Source: Pulveribacter suum (lineage in GTDB: Bacteria > Pseudomonadota > Gammaproteobacteria > Burkholderiales > Burkholderiaceae_C). From it: 64,000 nucleotides of DNA. The translations under genes and the position numbers were made by a program. The DNA is taken from assembly GCF_003013695.1 (NCBI RefSeq), contig NZ_CP027792.1:633501-697500 (forward strand), in the 5' to 3' direction. Positions 53,840 through 63,052 of this stretch are shown here, in pieces. Numbering within the stretch: the first letter of the stretch is position 1; the number at the start of each line of letters is the position of its first letter. The notes below the pieces were generated by a model. It saw only the letters and a program-made list of their open reading frames with translations, did no database searches and was not told the DNA's origin.

Positions 53840-54904
53840 ATGCAGCTAGCCCTGCCGCAGCTGGCCGCCCACCTGGCCAAGAGCGTGCAGCCGCTGTACG
53901 TGCTGCACGGCGACGAGCCGCTCTTGCAGCAGGAGGCGCTGGACGCCATCCGCGCCGCCGCCCGCGCGGCTGGCTACAGCGAGCGAAGCAGCTTCACGGT
54001 GGCCGGCGCCCACTTCGACTGGAGCGCCGTGCTGGCCGCCGGCGGCTCGCTGTCGCTGTTTGCCGACCGGCAGATCGTGGAGATCCGCATCCCCACCGGC
54101 AAGCCCGGCAAGGACGGCTCGGCAGCGCTGCAGCAGATCGCCGAGGCGGCGCGCGGCAATGACGGCGTGCTCACCATCGTCACCCTGCCGCGGCTGGACA
54201 AGCCCACCAAAAGCAGCGCCTGGTTCGGCGCGCTGGAAGGCGGCGGCGTGGCGGTGCAGATCGACCCGGTCGAGCGCGCCCAGCTGCCCGCCTGGATCGC
54301 CCAGCGCCTGGCCGCCCAGGGCCAGCGCGTGGCCAGCGGCGAGGCCGGCCAGCGCACGCTGCAGTTCTTCGCCGACCGGGTGGAGGGCAACCTGCTGGCC
54401 GCGCACCAGGAGATCAGCAAGCTGGCCCTGCTGCACCCTGCGGGCGAGCTGCCCGAGGGCGCCGTGGAGGCTGCCGTGCTCAACGTGGCCCGCTACGACG
54501 TCTTCAAGCTGAGCGAGGCCGTGCTGTCCGGCCAGGCCCTGCGCGTGCAGCGCATGCTCGACGGCCTGCAGGCCGAAGGCGCGGCCGCCGTGCTGGTGCA
54601 CTGGACGCTGGCCGAGGACATCCGCGCCCTGAAGCGCACCCGCGACGCCCTGAACGCCGGCAAGCCCCTGCCCGTGGCGCTGCGCGAAAACCGCGTCTGG
54701 GGCCCGCGCGAGCGCTTGTTCGCCCCCATCGTGGAGCGCGCCAGCGACGCCGCCCTGTCGCGCCTGCTGCAGTCCGCGCACACCGTGGACGGCATCGTCA
54801 AGGGCCTGCGCGCCCCCGACTGGCCGCAGGACGCCTGGCAGGCCCTGCAGCGCCTGGCGCAGCAGGTGTGCTGGGTGGCAGGCACTGCACCTAAAAGAGC
54901 ATGA
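53840..54904 (+). CDS. holA: DNA polymerase III delta subunit
   Basis: 354 aa. Clamp-loader AAA+ fold without Walker A: PLYVLHGDEPLLQQEALDAIR at residues ~17-37, then the helical lid and C-terminal oligomerisation domain. It opens the beta clamp. The stop is at the start of repeat copy 15. Confidence 0.96.
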   Translation: MQLALPQLAAHLAKSVQPLYVLHGDEPLLQQEALDAIRAAARAAGYSERSSFTVAGAHFDWSAVLAAGGSLSLFADRQIVEIRIPTGKPGKDGSAALQQIAEAARGNDGVLTIVTLPRLDKPTKSSAWFGALEGGGVAVQIDPVERAQLPAWIAQRLAAQGQRVASGEAGQRTLQFFADRVEGNLLAAHQEISKLALLHPAGELPEGAVEAAVLNVARYDVFKLSEAVLSGQALRVQRMLDGLQAEGAAAVLVHWTLAEDIRALKRTRDALNAGKPLPVALRENRVWGPRERLFAPIVERASDAALSRLLQSAHTVDGIVKGLRAPDWPQDAWQALQRLAQQVCWVAGTAPKRA

Positions 54905-54951
54905 AAAATGCCTCCAGCCCTTGCTGGAAAAGCGCCGGCAGCTATCAATAG
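54903..54951 (-). repeat. Dispersed palindromic repeat, copy 15
   Basis: Reverse copy GAAAAATGCCTCCAGCCC, TTGCTGGAAAAGCGCCGGCA, GCTATCAAT between holA and the convergent small gene. Confidence 0.88.
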
Positions 54952-54963
54952 AGAAGCGAACAA

Positions 54964-55251
54964 TCAGCCGGCGGCCAGCGCCGCCTGCGCCTGGCCCGCC
55001 CACTGCCCCAGGCCGTCCACCAGCGCCTGGTGGCTGAACGAGCAGCTTTCCTCGGTGAACAGCGCGCCGGCCTCCAGCCGGTCCAGCAGGCCCAGCAGCA
55101 CCTCGCCGTAGCGTGGGGGCAGGGCGGCCAGCAGCACGGCGTGGCCGCGGGCGGCCTGGCTGAAGGCGTGGTTGGTGAGGCGCAGGTCGGCCAGCTGGCG
55201 CAGGTCGGACTGGAAGTTGTGCAGCTGCTGCAGGGCAAGGGAGGCGGTCAT
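54964..55251 (-). CDS. Small conserved hypothetical protein
   Basis: 95 aa from ATG 55251, mostly helical. It includes LHNFQSDLRQLADLRLTNHAFSQ and GLLDRLEAGALFTEES. No family recognised; its place between holA and proA with intact coding bias argues for a real gene in this group. Divergent from proA with ~45 bp between starts. Confidence 0.7.
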   Translation of the reverse strand: MTASLALQQLHNFQSDLRQLADLRLTNHAFSQAARGHAVLLAALPPRYGEVLLGLLDRLEAGALFTEESCSFSHQALVDGLGQWAGQAQAALAAG

Positions 55252-55297
55252 GGCCGGCGAGCGTAGCGGTTGAACGCGATGCGTCAAAATCGCGCCC

Positions 55298-56578
55298 ATG
55301 AACGCGCTCAACATCGCTGAATACACCCAGACCCTCGGTTTGCAGGCAAAAGCGGCCTCCGCGCTTATGGCGCAAGCGCCGGCAGCTATCAAAAACAAAG
55401 CACTGCTGGCCCTGGCCCGGCTGCTGCGCCAAAGCGGCGAGCCGCTGGCCGCCGCCAATGCGCTGGACCTGCAGCGCGCCCGCGCGGCCGGCCTGGCCGA
55501 GCCGATGGTGGACCGCCTCAAGCTCACGCCCCGGGTGCTGGAGACCTGCGCCTTGGGCTGCGAGCAGCTGGCCGCCATGGCGGACATCATTGGCGAGACG
55601 CAGGGCATGGTGCAGCAGGACAGCGGCATCCGCGTGGGCCGCATGCGCGTGCCCATCGGCGTGTTCGGCATGATCTACGAGAGCCGGCCCAACGTGACCA
55701 TCGAGGCGGCCAGCCTGTCCATCAAGAGCGGCAACGCGGCGATTTTGCGCGGCGGCTCGGAGGCGATTGACTCCAACCGCGCGCTGGCCGCGCTGGTCAC
55801 CCAGGCGCTCACCGAGGCCGGACTGCCCGCGCACGCCGTGCAGCTGGTGGAGACCACCGACCGCGCCGCCGTGGGCCAGCTGATCGCCATGCCCGAATAC
55901 GTGGACGTGATCATCCCGCGCGGCGGCAAGGGGCTGATCGAGCGCATCAGTGCCGAAGCGAAAGTGCCCGTCATCAAGCACCTGGACGGCAACTGCCACA
56001 CCTATGTGGACGACCCCTGCGACATCGACATGGCCGTGCGCGTGGCCGACAACGCCAAGACCAGCAAGTACAGCCCCTGCAACGCCACCGAAAGCCTGCT
56101 GGTGGCGCGCGGCGTGGCGGACGAGTTTTTGCCCAGGATCGGCGCCATCTATGCCGCCAAGGGCGTGCAGATGCGCGGCTGCCCCGAATCGCTGGCGATT
56201 TTGCGCGCAGTGCAGGGCGCCGACCTGGCCGAGGCCACCGAGCAGGATTGGAGCGAGGAATACCTGGCGCCCATCATCAGCATCAAGGTGGTGGCCGGCA
56301 TCGACGAGGCTATTTGCCACATCAACCGCTACGGCAGCCACCACACCGACGCCATCCTGACGCGCGACCACCTGCACGCGCAGCGCTTTTTGCGCGACGT
56401 GGACTCGGCCAGCTGCATGGTCAACGCCAGCACGCGCTTTGCCGACGGCTTCGAGTACGGGCTGGGTGCAGAAATCGGCATCAGCACCGACAAGTTCCAC
56501 GCCCGCGGGCCGGTGGGCATCGAGGGGCTGACCTCGCTCAAGTGGGTGGTGCTGGGCGAGGGCGACGTGCGCGTTTGA
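55298..56578 (+). CDS. proA: Glutamate-5-semialdehyde dehydrogenase
   Basis: 426 aa gamma-glutamyl phosphate reductase. Catalytic Cys261 in [26 protein letters not shown] and the [16 protein letters not shown] block are standard. Second step of proline synthesis. Residues ~16-33 ([20 protein letters not shown]) are encoded by a dispersed repeat copy, in the N-terminal helix that varies among ProA proteins. Confidence 0.97.
   Translation: MNALNIAEYTQTLGLQAKAASALMAQAPAAIKNKALLALARLLRQSGEPLAAANALDLQRARAAGLAEPMVDRLKLTPRVLETCALGCEQLAAMADIIGETQGMVQQDSGIRVGRMRVPIGVFGMIYESRPNVTIEAASLSIKSGNAAILRGGSEAIDSNRALAALVTQALTEAGLPAHAVQLVETTDRAAVGQLIAMPEYVDVIIPRGGKGLIERISAEAKVPVIKHLDGNCHTYVDDPCDIDMAVRVADNAKTSKYSPCNATESLLVARGVADEFLPRIGAIYAAKGVQMRGCPESLAILRAVQGADLAEATEQDWSEEYLAPIISIKVVAGIDEAICHINRYGSHHTDAILTRDHLHAQRFLRDVDSASCMVNASTRFADGFEYGLGAEIGISTDKFHARGPVGIEGLTSLKWVVLGEGDVRV
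55345..55395 (-). repeat. Dispersed palindromic repeat, copy 16 (within proA)
   Basis: Reverse copy GGCAAAAGCGGCCTCCGCGC, TTATGGCGCAAGCGCCGGCA, GCTATCAAAAAC, in frame near the 5' end of proA. Confidence 0.88.
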
Positions 56579-56594
56579 CGCGCGCGACCAAGCC

Positions 56595-58067
56595 ATGAAG
56601 ATCATCATCCTCGGGGCCGGCCGCGTCGGCCAGAGCGTGGCCGAGAGCCTGGTGTCGGAGAAGAACGACATCACCGTCATCGACACCGATGCGCGCCGCC
56701 TGCGCGAGCTGCAGGACCGCTACGACCTGCGCGGCGTGGTGGGCAACGGCATCGACCCGGCCGTGCTGGCCGAGGCCGGCGCGCGCGACACCGACCTGCT
56801 CATCGCCTGCGCCGCGCAGGACGAGACCAACCTGGTGTGCTGCAAGGTGGCGCAGCTGGTCTTCAGCATCCCCACGCGCATCGCGCGCGTGCGCTCCTCG
56901 GGCTTCGCGCTGGAGGAGGGCAGCGGCCTGCTGGGCAAGGACGGCTTCGGGGTGGACCGCATCATCTGCCCGGAGGAGTCGCTGACGCGCTACATCGGCA
57001 AGCTGGTGGAGTACCCCGAGGCCCTGCAGGTGCGCGAATTCGCTGGCGGACGGGCCTGCCTGGTGTCGGTGCGCGCGCGCGCCGGCGCGCCGCTGGTGGG
57101 CATGCAGATCGCCACCATGCGCGAGTCGGCGCCGGACGTGGCCATGCGCATCGTGGCGATCTACCGGCGCTTTCCCGATGAGCCCGACCGCTTCGTGCCT
57201 TGCGACGGCTCCACGCGCGTGGAGCCGCTGGACGAAGTCTTCGTGCTGGCCGGGCGCGAGCGCGTGGCGCAGATCCTGTCGTCGCTGCACTGCCGGGGCG
57301 GCCAGCCCACGCGGCCCGTGCGGCGCATCATGATCGCCGGTGGCGGGCGCGTGGGCCTGCGCCTGGCGCGCCAACTGGGCCAGCAAGGGCGCTTTCACAT
57401 CAAGGTGCTGGAGGAAGACGCCGGGCGCTGCATGCAGCTGGCCTCCGAGCTACCGCCCGATGTGCTGGTGCTCAACGGCGACACCACCGACGAGGACCTG
57501 CTGGCCGGCGAGGGCATCGAGGAGGTGGACCTGTTTTTGGCCCTGACCGACGACGACGAAGACAACATCATGGCCTGCCTGCTGGCCAAGCGCATGGGCG
57601 CCAGCCGGGTGCTGGCGCTGATCAACCGGCGCAGCTACGCCGACCTGATGCACGGCACGCAGATCGACATCGCCCTGTCGCCGGCGCAGGCCATGCTCGG
57701 GGAGCTGTTGGCCTACGTGCGCCGCGGCGACGTGCAGGCCGTGCACAGCCTGCGCCGGGGCGTGGCCGAGGCGCTGGAGATCGTGGCGCGCGGCGACCGC
57801 AAGACCTCGCGCGTGGTCGGCCGGCGCGTCGATGAGATCCGCCTGCCCCCTGAGGTGCACATGGGCCTGATCGTGCGCGGCCTGCCCGATGCGGCGCCCG
57901 CAGAGGCGGGGAGCGCCGCACCCGAGCCGCTGCCCGAGCCGCAGGTCATCATCCCGCGCAGCCACACCGTGATCGAGAGCAACGACCACGTGGTGTTCTT
58001 CCTGCCGCACAAGCGCCTGGTGCGCGAAGTCGAGCGGCTGTTTCGCGTCAGCGCCACATTTTTCTGA
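56595..58067 (+). CDS. trkA: Trk potassium uptake regulator TrkA
   Basis: 490 aa, ~30 longer than E. coli TrkA because of a Pro/Glu-rich insertion near residue 435. Two RCK units each with a Rossmann nucleotide site (MKIIILGAGRVGQSVAESL, RRIMIAGGGRVGLRLARQL) and TrkA-C domains. It gates TrkH with NAD(H)/ATP. 15 bp before trkH. Confidence 0.96.
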   Translation: MKIIILGAGRVGQSVAESLVSEKNDITVIDTDARRLRELQDRYDLRGVVGNGIDPAVLAEAGARDTDLLIACAAQDETNLVCCKVAQLVFSIPTRIARVRSSGFALEEGSGLLGKDGFGVDRIICPEESLTRYIGKLVEYPEALQVREFAGGRACLVSVRARAGAPLVGMQIATMRESAPDVAMRIVAIYRRFPDEPDRFVPCDGSTRVEPLDEVFVLAGRERVAQILSSLHCRGGQPTRPVRRIMIAGGGRVGLRLARQLGQQGRFHIKVLEEDAGRCMQLASELPPDVLVLNGDTTDEDLLAGEGIEEVDLFLALTDDDEDNIMACLLAKRMGASRVLALINRRSYADLMHGTQIDIALSPAQAMLGELLAYVRRGDVQAVHSLRRGVAEALEIVARGDRKTSRVVGRRVDEIRLPPEVHMGLIVRGLPDAAPAEAGSAAPEPLPEPQVIIPRSHTVIESNDHVVFFLPHKRLVREVERLFRVSATFF

Positions 58068-58082
58068 CCGCGCTGTCCGCCC

Positions 58083-59549
58083 ATGTCTGATTTGCTGCCC
58101 GTTCTGCGCGTGCTCGGCGCTCTGCTGGCCATGTTTGCGCTGTCGCTGCTGGTGCCGCTGGCCGCGTCGCTGTGGGCCGGCGAGGCGCTGTGGCATGAAT
58201 ACGCTCTGGCCATGGCCGTCACGCTGGGCGTGGCCGCCATCTTGTGGTGGGGCCTGCGCGAGCACCGGCGCGAGCTGCTGCCGCGCCACGGCATCATGCT
58301 GGTGTCGCTGGTGTGGGTGGTCACGCCGTTCTTTGCGGCGCTGCCGCTGCTGCTGGTCATGCAGGAGATCGGGCGGCCGCTGTCGTTCACGCACGCGTAC
58401 TTCGAGGCCGTCTCGGGCCTCACCACCACCGGCTCCACGGTGCTGTCGCGCCTGGACGAGCTGCCGCTGTCGGTGAACATGTGGCGCACCTTCATGCAGT
58501 GGATCGGCGGCATGGGCATCCTGATCCTGGCCGTGGCCATCCTGCCGGTGCTGGGCGTGGGCGGCAGCCAGCTGTTCAAGGCCGAGGCCGCCGGGCCGGT
58601 CAAGGACACCAAGCTGACCCCGCGCATGACCGAGACGGCCAAGGGCCTGTGGGGCGTGTACGTGGTGTTCTCGCTGGCCTGCGCGCTGGCCTACTGGTCG
58701 GCCGGCATGACGCCCGAAGACGCCGTCATGCACATGTTCGCCACGGTGAGCTTAGGGGGGCTGTCGCCGCACGACGCGAGCTTTGGCTACTTTGCCTCGC
58801 CGCTGCTGGAGTGCATCGCCCTGGTGTTCATGCTCGGAGCGAGCTGCAACTTCGCCCTGTACTTCGTCGCCCTGCGCAAGGGGCACTGGCAGGGTTTTTG
58901 GCGCGACGAGGAGATGCGCGCCACCATCGGCGCGCTGCTGGGCGGCGGCCTGCTGGTGGCGCTGCTGCTGTGGGCCAAGGGCATGTACGGGCCGCTGGAG
59001 GCGCTGCGCTTGGGGCTGTTCCACGTGGTGTCGGTGGCCACGACCACCGGCTTTGCCACCACCGACTACCTGGCCTGGCCGGTGTTCGCCCCGGTGTTCA
59101 TGCTGCTGTTGTCGGGTGTGGCCACCAGCGCCGGCTCCACGGGCGGGGGCATCAAGATGGTGCGCATGCTGATTTTGCTCAAGCAGGCGCGGCGCGAGAT
59201 GACGCGCACCGTGCACCCGCGCGCCGTGCAGCCGCTGCGCCTGGGCGACAGGGTGGTGGACAACCGCATGGTGTTCTCGGTGCTGGCCTTCATGCTGATG
59301 TATGGCGCCACCGTGATCGTGCTGAGCATGGTGCTGCTGCTGACCGACCTGGACATGGTGACGGCGTTTTCCGCCGTGCTGGCCAGCGTGCATTGCACGG
59401 GCCCGGGCCTGGGGCTGCTGGGGCCCACGTCCAACTACGCGGTGCTGACCGATTTTCAGCTGTGGGTGTGCACGCTGGCCATGCTGCTGGGCCGCCTGGA
59501 GATCCTGAGCTTCATGGCGCTGCTGACGCCGGCCTTCTGGCGTCGGTGA
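58083..59549 (+). CDS. trkH: Trk potassium channel subunit TrkH
   Basis: 488 aa with four M1-P-M2 repeats. The selectivity-filter Gly residues occur in SGLTTTGSTV, TVSLGGLSPHDA, SVATTTGFATTD and ASVHCTGPGLG, one per pore loop. Makes the K+-conducting part with TrkA as gating ring. Same operon as trkA. Confidence 0.96.
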   Translation: MSDLLPVLRVLGALLAMFALSLLVPLAASLWAGEALWHEYALAMAVTLGVAAILWWGLREHRRELLPRHGIMLVSLVWVVTPFFAALPLLLVMQEIGRPLSFTHAYFEAVSGLTTTGSTVLSRLDELPLSVNMWRTFMQWIGGMGILILAVAILPVLGVGGSQLFKAEAAGPVKDTKLTPRMTETAKGLWGVYVVFSLACALAYWSAGMTPEDAVMHMFATVSLGGLSPHDASFGYFASPLLECIALVFMLGASCNFALYFVALRKGHWQGFWRDEEMRATIGALLGGGLLVALLLWAKGMYGPLEALRLGLFHVVSVATTTGFATTDYLAWPVFAPVFMLLLSGVATSAGSTGGGIKMVRMLILLKQARREMTRTVHPRAVQPLRLGDRVVDNRMVFSVLAFMLMYGATVIVLSMVLLLTDLDMVTAFSAVLASVHCTGPGLGLLGPTSNYAVLTDFQLWVCTLAMLLGRLEILSFMALLTPAFWRR

Positions 59550-59670
59550 AAAAGCGCAGGGAGGCAGGCGCGGCGAAGAAGCGCAGCAGACAAGCGCAGG
59601 AAAAGTGCGTACAGGAACGGTGCATACCCGTCCCTACAATGGCCCGCTTGACCGCAACCGCAGGGCTTTT

Positions 59671-60966
59671 ATGGTTCCGCACCTCATCACCGCGCTCACC
59701 GGCCCGATCAACGAGCTGGAGCAGCGCATCCTCGACTCCATGCCGGCCATCGAGCGCTGGTTCCGCCTGGAGTGGATGGAGCACACGCCGCCGTTCTACA
59801 GCTCCGTGGACATCCGCAACGCCGGCTTCAAGCTGGCGCCGGTGGACACCAACCTGTTTCCCGGCGGCTGGAACAACCTGACCGACGAGATGCTGCCGCT
59901 GGCAGTGCAGGCAGCCATGGCGGCCATCGAGAAGATCTGCCCCGAAGCGCGCAACCTGCTGATCATCCCCGAGAACCACTCGCGCAACACCTTCTACCTG
60001 GCCAACGTCGCGCAGCTGGTGCGCATCTTCAACATGGCCGGGCTGCACGTGCGCGTGGGCTCAGTCAGCCCGGACATCAAGAAGACCACCACCATCGAGC
60101 TGCCGCATGGCGAGCGCGTGGTGCTCGAGCCGGTCATCCGCACGCGCCACCGCCTGGGGCTCAAGCATTTCGACCCCTGCACCATCTTGCTCAACAACGA
60201 CTTGTCGGCCGGGGCGCCGGGCATCCTGGAAGAGCTGTACGAGCAGTACCTGCTGCCGCCCCTGCACGCCGGCTGGAGCGTGCGCAGGAAGAGCCGCCAC
60301 TTCCAGAGCTACGAGGAGGTGGCCAAGCGCTTTGGCAAGATGCTGGGCATCGACCCCTGGCTGATCAACCCCCTGTTCACCCGCGCCGAGGGCGTGGACT
60401 TCAACGAGGGGCTGGGCATGGAGGAGCTGCGCGCCGCCGTGGACGCCACGCTGACCAAGGTGCGGCGCAAGTACAAGGAATACGGCATCAACGAAAAGCC
60501 CTTCGTCATCGTCAAGGCCGACAACGGCACCTACGGCATGGGCATCATGACCGTGCGCGACGCCAAGGAGCTCGATGGCCTGAACCGCAAGACGCGCAAC
60601 AAGATGGCCGTCATCAAGGACGGCCAGCCGGTGCATGACGTGATCGTGCAGGAGGGCGTGCTGACCCAGGAGCGCGTGCACCAGGCCGTGGCCGAGCCGG
60701 TGGTCTACATGATGGACCGCTACGTGGTCGGGGGCTTCTACCGCATGCACGCCGAGCGCGGCACCGACGAGAACCTGAACGCGCCGGGCGCCAGCTTCGT
60801 GCCGCTGGCCTTCGAGCACAGCACCCGCCTGCCCCAGCCGGGCGCACGCCCGGGCGCCAGCGCCCCCAACCGCTTCTATATGTATGGCGTGGTGGCGCGC
60901 CTGGCCATGCTGGCGGCCAGCTATGAGCTGGAGGCCACCGATCCGGAGGCCGAGGTCTACGACTGA
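59671..60966 (+). CDS. gshA: Glutamate-cysteine ligase (proteobacterial GshA-like type)
   Basis: 431 aa, a family distinct from E. coli GshA and typical of Burkholderiales. PPFYSSVDIRNAGFKLAPVD near residue 35, NLLIIPENHSRNTFYL, and FVIVKADNGTYGMGIM (ATP-grasp-like). It makes gamma-glutamylcysteine for glutathione, which GST (7039) uses. Placed between trkH and kup; glutathione-linked potassium control is a known theme, but here only proximity is seen. Confidence 0.95.
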   Translation: MVPHLITALTGPINELEQRILDSMPAIERWFRLEWMEHTPPFYSSVDIRNAGFKLAPVDTNLFPGGWNNLTDEMLPLAVQAAMAAIEKICPEARNLLIIPENHSRNTFYLANVAQLVRIFNMAGLHVRVGSVSPDIKKTTTIELPHGERVVLEPVIRTRHRLGLKHFDPCTILLNNDLSAGAPGILEELYEQYLLPPLHAGWSVRRKSRHFQSYEEVAKRFGKMLGIDPWLINPLFTRAEGVDFNEGLGMEELRAAVDATLTKVRRKYKEYGINEKPFVIVKADNGTYGMGIMTVRDAKELDGLNRKTRNKMAVIKDGQPVHDVIVQEGVLTQERVHQAVAEPVVYMMDRYVVGGFYRMHAERGTDENLNAPGASFVPLAFEHSTRLPQPGARPGASAPNRFYMYGVVARLAMLAASYELEATDPEAEVYD

Positions 60967-61074
60967 CCGGCTGACCCCTGCATGCGGCGCGCACGGCGCC
61001 TGCGCCACGCGCACAATGGCGCCCATCGCAACAGACGGCGGCCGGGCGCCCGGCTCGTGCCGCCTTTTCCTGCC

Positions 61075-62949
61075 GTGCAACACACCAATCAATCGTCGCT
61101 TCCGGCGCTCACCCTGGGCGCCATCGGCGTCGTCTATGGCGATATCGGCACCAGCGTGCTGTACACGCTCAAGGAGGTGTTCGGCTCCGGCCACGTGCCC
61201 TTCACGCCGGCCAACGTGTACGGCGTGCTGTCCATCGTCTTCTGGACGCTCACGATCATCGTCTCGCTCAAGTACGTGACGCTGGTGCTGCGCGCCGACA
61301 ACGAGGGCGAGGGCGGCCTGGTGGCCATGCTGGCCCTGGCGTCCCGCTCGGTGAAGGACAAGGCGCCCGCGCTGCGCAAGTGGATGCTGCTCATCGGCAT
61401 CTTCGGTACCTGCCTGTTCTACGGCGACGGGGTCATTACCCCGGCCATCACCGTGCTGTCGGCGGTGGAGGGGCTGGACGTGGTCTCGCCGGCGTTCCGC
61501 CGCGCCGTCATCCCGCTGACCCTGGGTATTTTGCTGGTGCTGTTTCTGGTGCAAAAACGCGGCACGGCCGGCATAGGCAAGTTCTTCGGGCCGATCATGG
61601 TCGTGTGGTTCATCGCCATCTCGGCGCTGGGCCTGTACCACATCGCCGGCCACCCCGAAATCCTGGCCGCACTCAGCCCGCACCACGCGCTGCGCTTCAT
61701 CTGGCAGCACCCGGGCATCAGCTTCATCATCCTGGGCGCGGTGGTGCTGTGCGTGACGGGCGGCGAGGCGCTGTATGCCGACATGGGGCACTTCGGCCGC
61801 AAGCCCATCCGCATCGCCTGGTTCTCCATCGTCATGCCGGCGCTCACGCTGAACTATTTCGGCCAGGGCGCGCTGCTGCTGGCGCGGCCCGAGGCGGTCA
61901 AAAATCCGTTCTTCATGATGGCACCCGAGTGGCTGACGCTGCCCCTGGTCTGCCTGGCCACCGTGGCGGCGGTGATCGCCTCGCAGGCGCTGATCTCCGG
62001 TGCCTTCAGCGTGACCAAGCAGGTCATTCAGCTGGGCTACCTGCCGCGCCTGAAGATTTGTCACACCAGCAGCCGCGACCGGGGGCAGATCTACCTGCCT
62101 TTCGTGAACTGGAGCCTGTTCGTGATGATCGTGCTGGCGGTGGTGCTGTTTCGCTCATCCTCCAACCTGGCGGCGGCCTATGGCATCGCGGTAACGCTGG
62201 ACATGACCATCACCACGGTGCTCACCTTCTTCGTGGTGCGCTACGGCTGGGGCTACCCATTGGCGCTGGCGGCAGCAGCCACCGGCTTCTTCCTGACCAT
62301 CGACCTGGCCTTCTTCAGCTCCAACCTGCTCAAACTGGTGGACGGCGGCTGGTTCCCGCTCTTGATCGGCGGCGCGGTGTTCATCCTCATGACCACCTGG
62401 AAGGACGGACGCGAGCTGCTCACCCGCACGCTGCGCGAGAGCTCCATCGACTTGCGGTCCTTCCTGAACGCGGTCTTCATCAGCCCGCCGGCGCGGGTGG
62501 AGGGCACGGCGGTGTTCCTGTCCGCCCAGCCGGGCCTGGTGCCCAACGCGCTCATGCACAACCTCAAGCACAACAAGGTGCTGCATGCGCAGAACCTGTT
62601 CGTCACGGTGCGCAACCACGAGGTGCCCTGGATTGGCATGGAGCAGCGCCTGCAGCTGGAGCCGCTGGGGCGCGGCTGCTGGCAGATCGTGCTGAACTAT
62701 GGCTTCAAGAACGACCCGGACCTGCCCAAGGCACTGCAGCTGCTGGCCGCGCGCGGCATCGAGCTGGAGACGATGACGACCAGCTACTTCCTGTCGCGCG
62801 ACATCGTCACGCCCACCCTGGGCTCGGGCCTGGCGCCCTGGCGCGAGAAGCTGTTTGCCCACATGCACCACAGCGCCACGGCGGCGGCGGAGTTCCTGAA
62901 CCTGCCCAGCAACGCGGTGGTGGAGCTGGGCTCCGTGGTTGAAATATGA
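61075..62949 (+). CDS. kup: Low-affinity potassium transporter Kup
   Basis: 624 aa from GTG 61075, preferred over an upstream in-frame start because the family starts near [20 protein letters not shown]. Twelve membrane helices, [15 protein letters not shown] and the [11 protein letters not shown] motif; C-terminal cytosolic tail. H+/K+ symport. Third K+-uptake gene in ~6.5 kb. Confidence 0.96.
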   Translation: MQHTNQSSLPALTLGAIGVVYGDIGTSVLYTLKEVFGSGHVPFTPANVYGVLSIVFWTLTIIVSLKYVTLVLRADNEGEGGLVAMLALASRSVKDKAPALRKWMLLIGIFGTCLFYGDGVITPAITVLSAVEGLDVVSPAFRRAVIPLTLGILLVLFLVQKRGTAGIGKFFGPIMVVWFIAISALGLYHIAGHPEILAALSPHHALRFIWQHPGISFIILGAVVLCVTGGEALYADMGHFGRKPIRIAWFSIVMPALTLNYFGQGALLLARPEAVKNPFFMMAPEWLTLPLVCLATVAAVIASQALISGAFSVTKQVIQLGYLPRLKICHTSSRDRGQIYLPFVNWSLFVMIVLAVVLFRSSSNLAAAYGIAVTLDMTITTVLTFFVVRYGWGYPLALAAAATGFFLTIDLAFFSSNLLKLVDGGWFPLLIGGAVFILMTTWKDGRELLTRTLRESSIDLRSFLNAVFISPPARVEGTAVFLSAQPGLVPNALMHNLKHNKVLHAQNLFVTVRNHEVPWIGMEQRLQLEPLGRGCWQIVLNYGFKNDPDLPKALQLLAARGIELETMTTSYFLSRDIVTPTLGSGLAPWREKLFAHMHHSATAAAEFLNLPSNAVVELGSVVEI

Positions 62950-62951
62950 GT

Positions 62952-62998
62952 CATTTTGGCCTCTAGCCCTTGCTGCATAAGCGCTGGCAGCTATCAAA
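62952..62998 (-). repeat. Dispersed palindromic repeat, copy 17
   Basis: Reverse copy CATTTTGGCCTCTAGCCC, TTGCTGCATAAGCGCTGGCA, GCTATCAAACTT, between kup and the benE-like gene, starting 3 bp after the kup stop. Confidence 0.9.
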
Positions 62999-63052
62999 CT
63001 TGAGACAGCCCGCACCAGCGCGGCGGCGCGGCCGGTGCCACAATCGGCCGCC

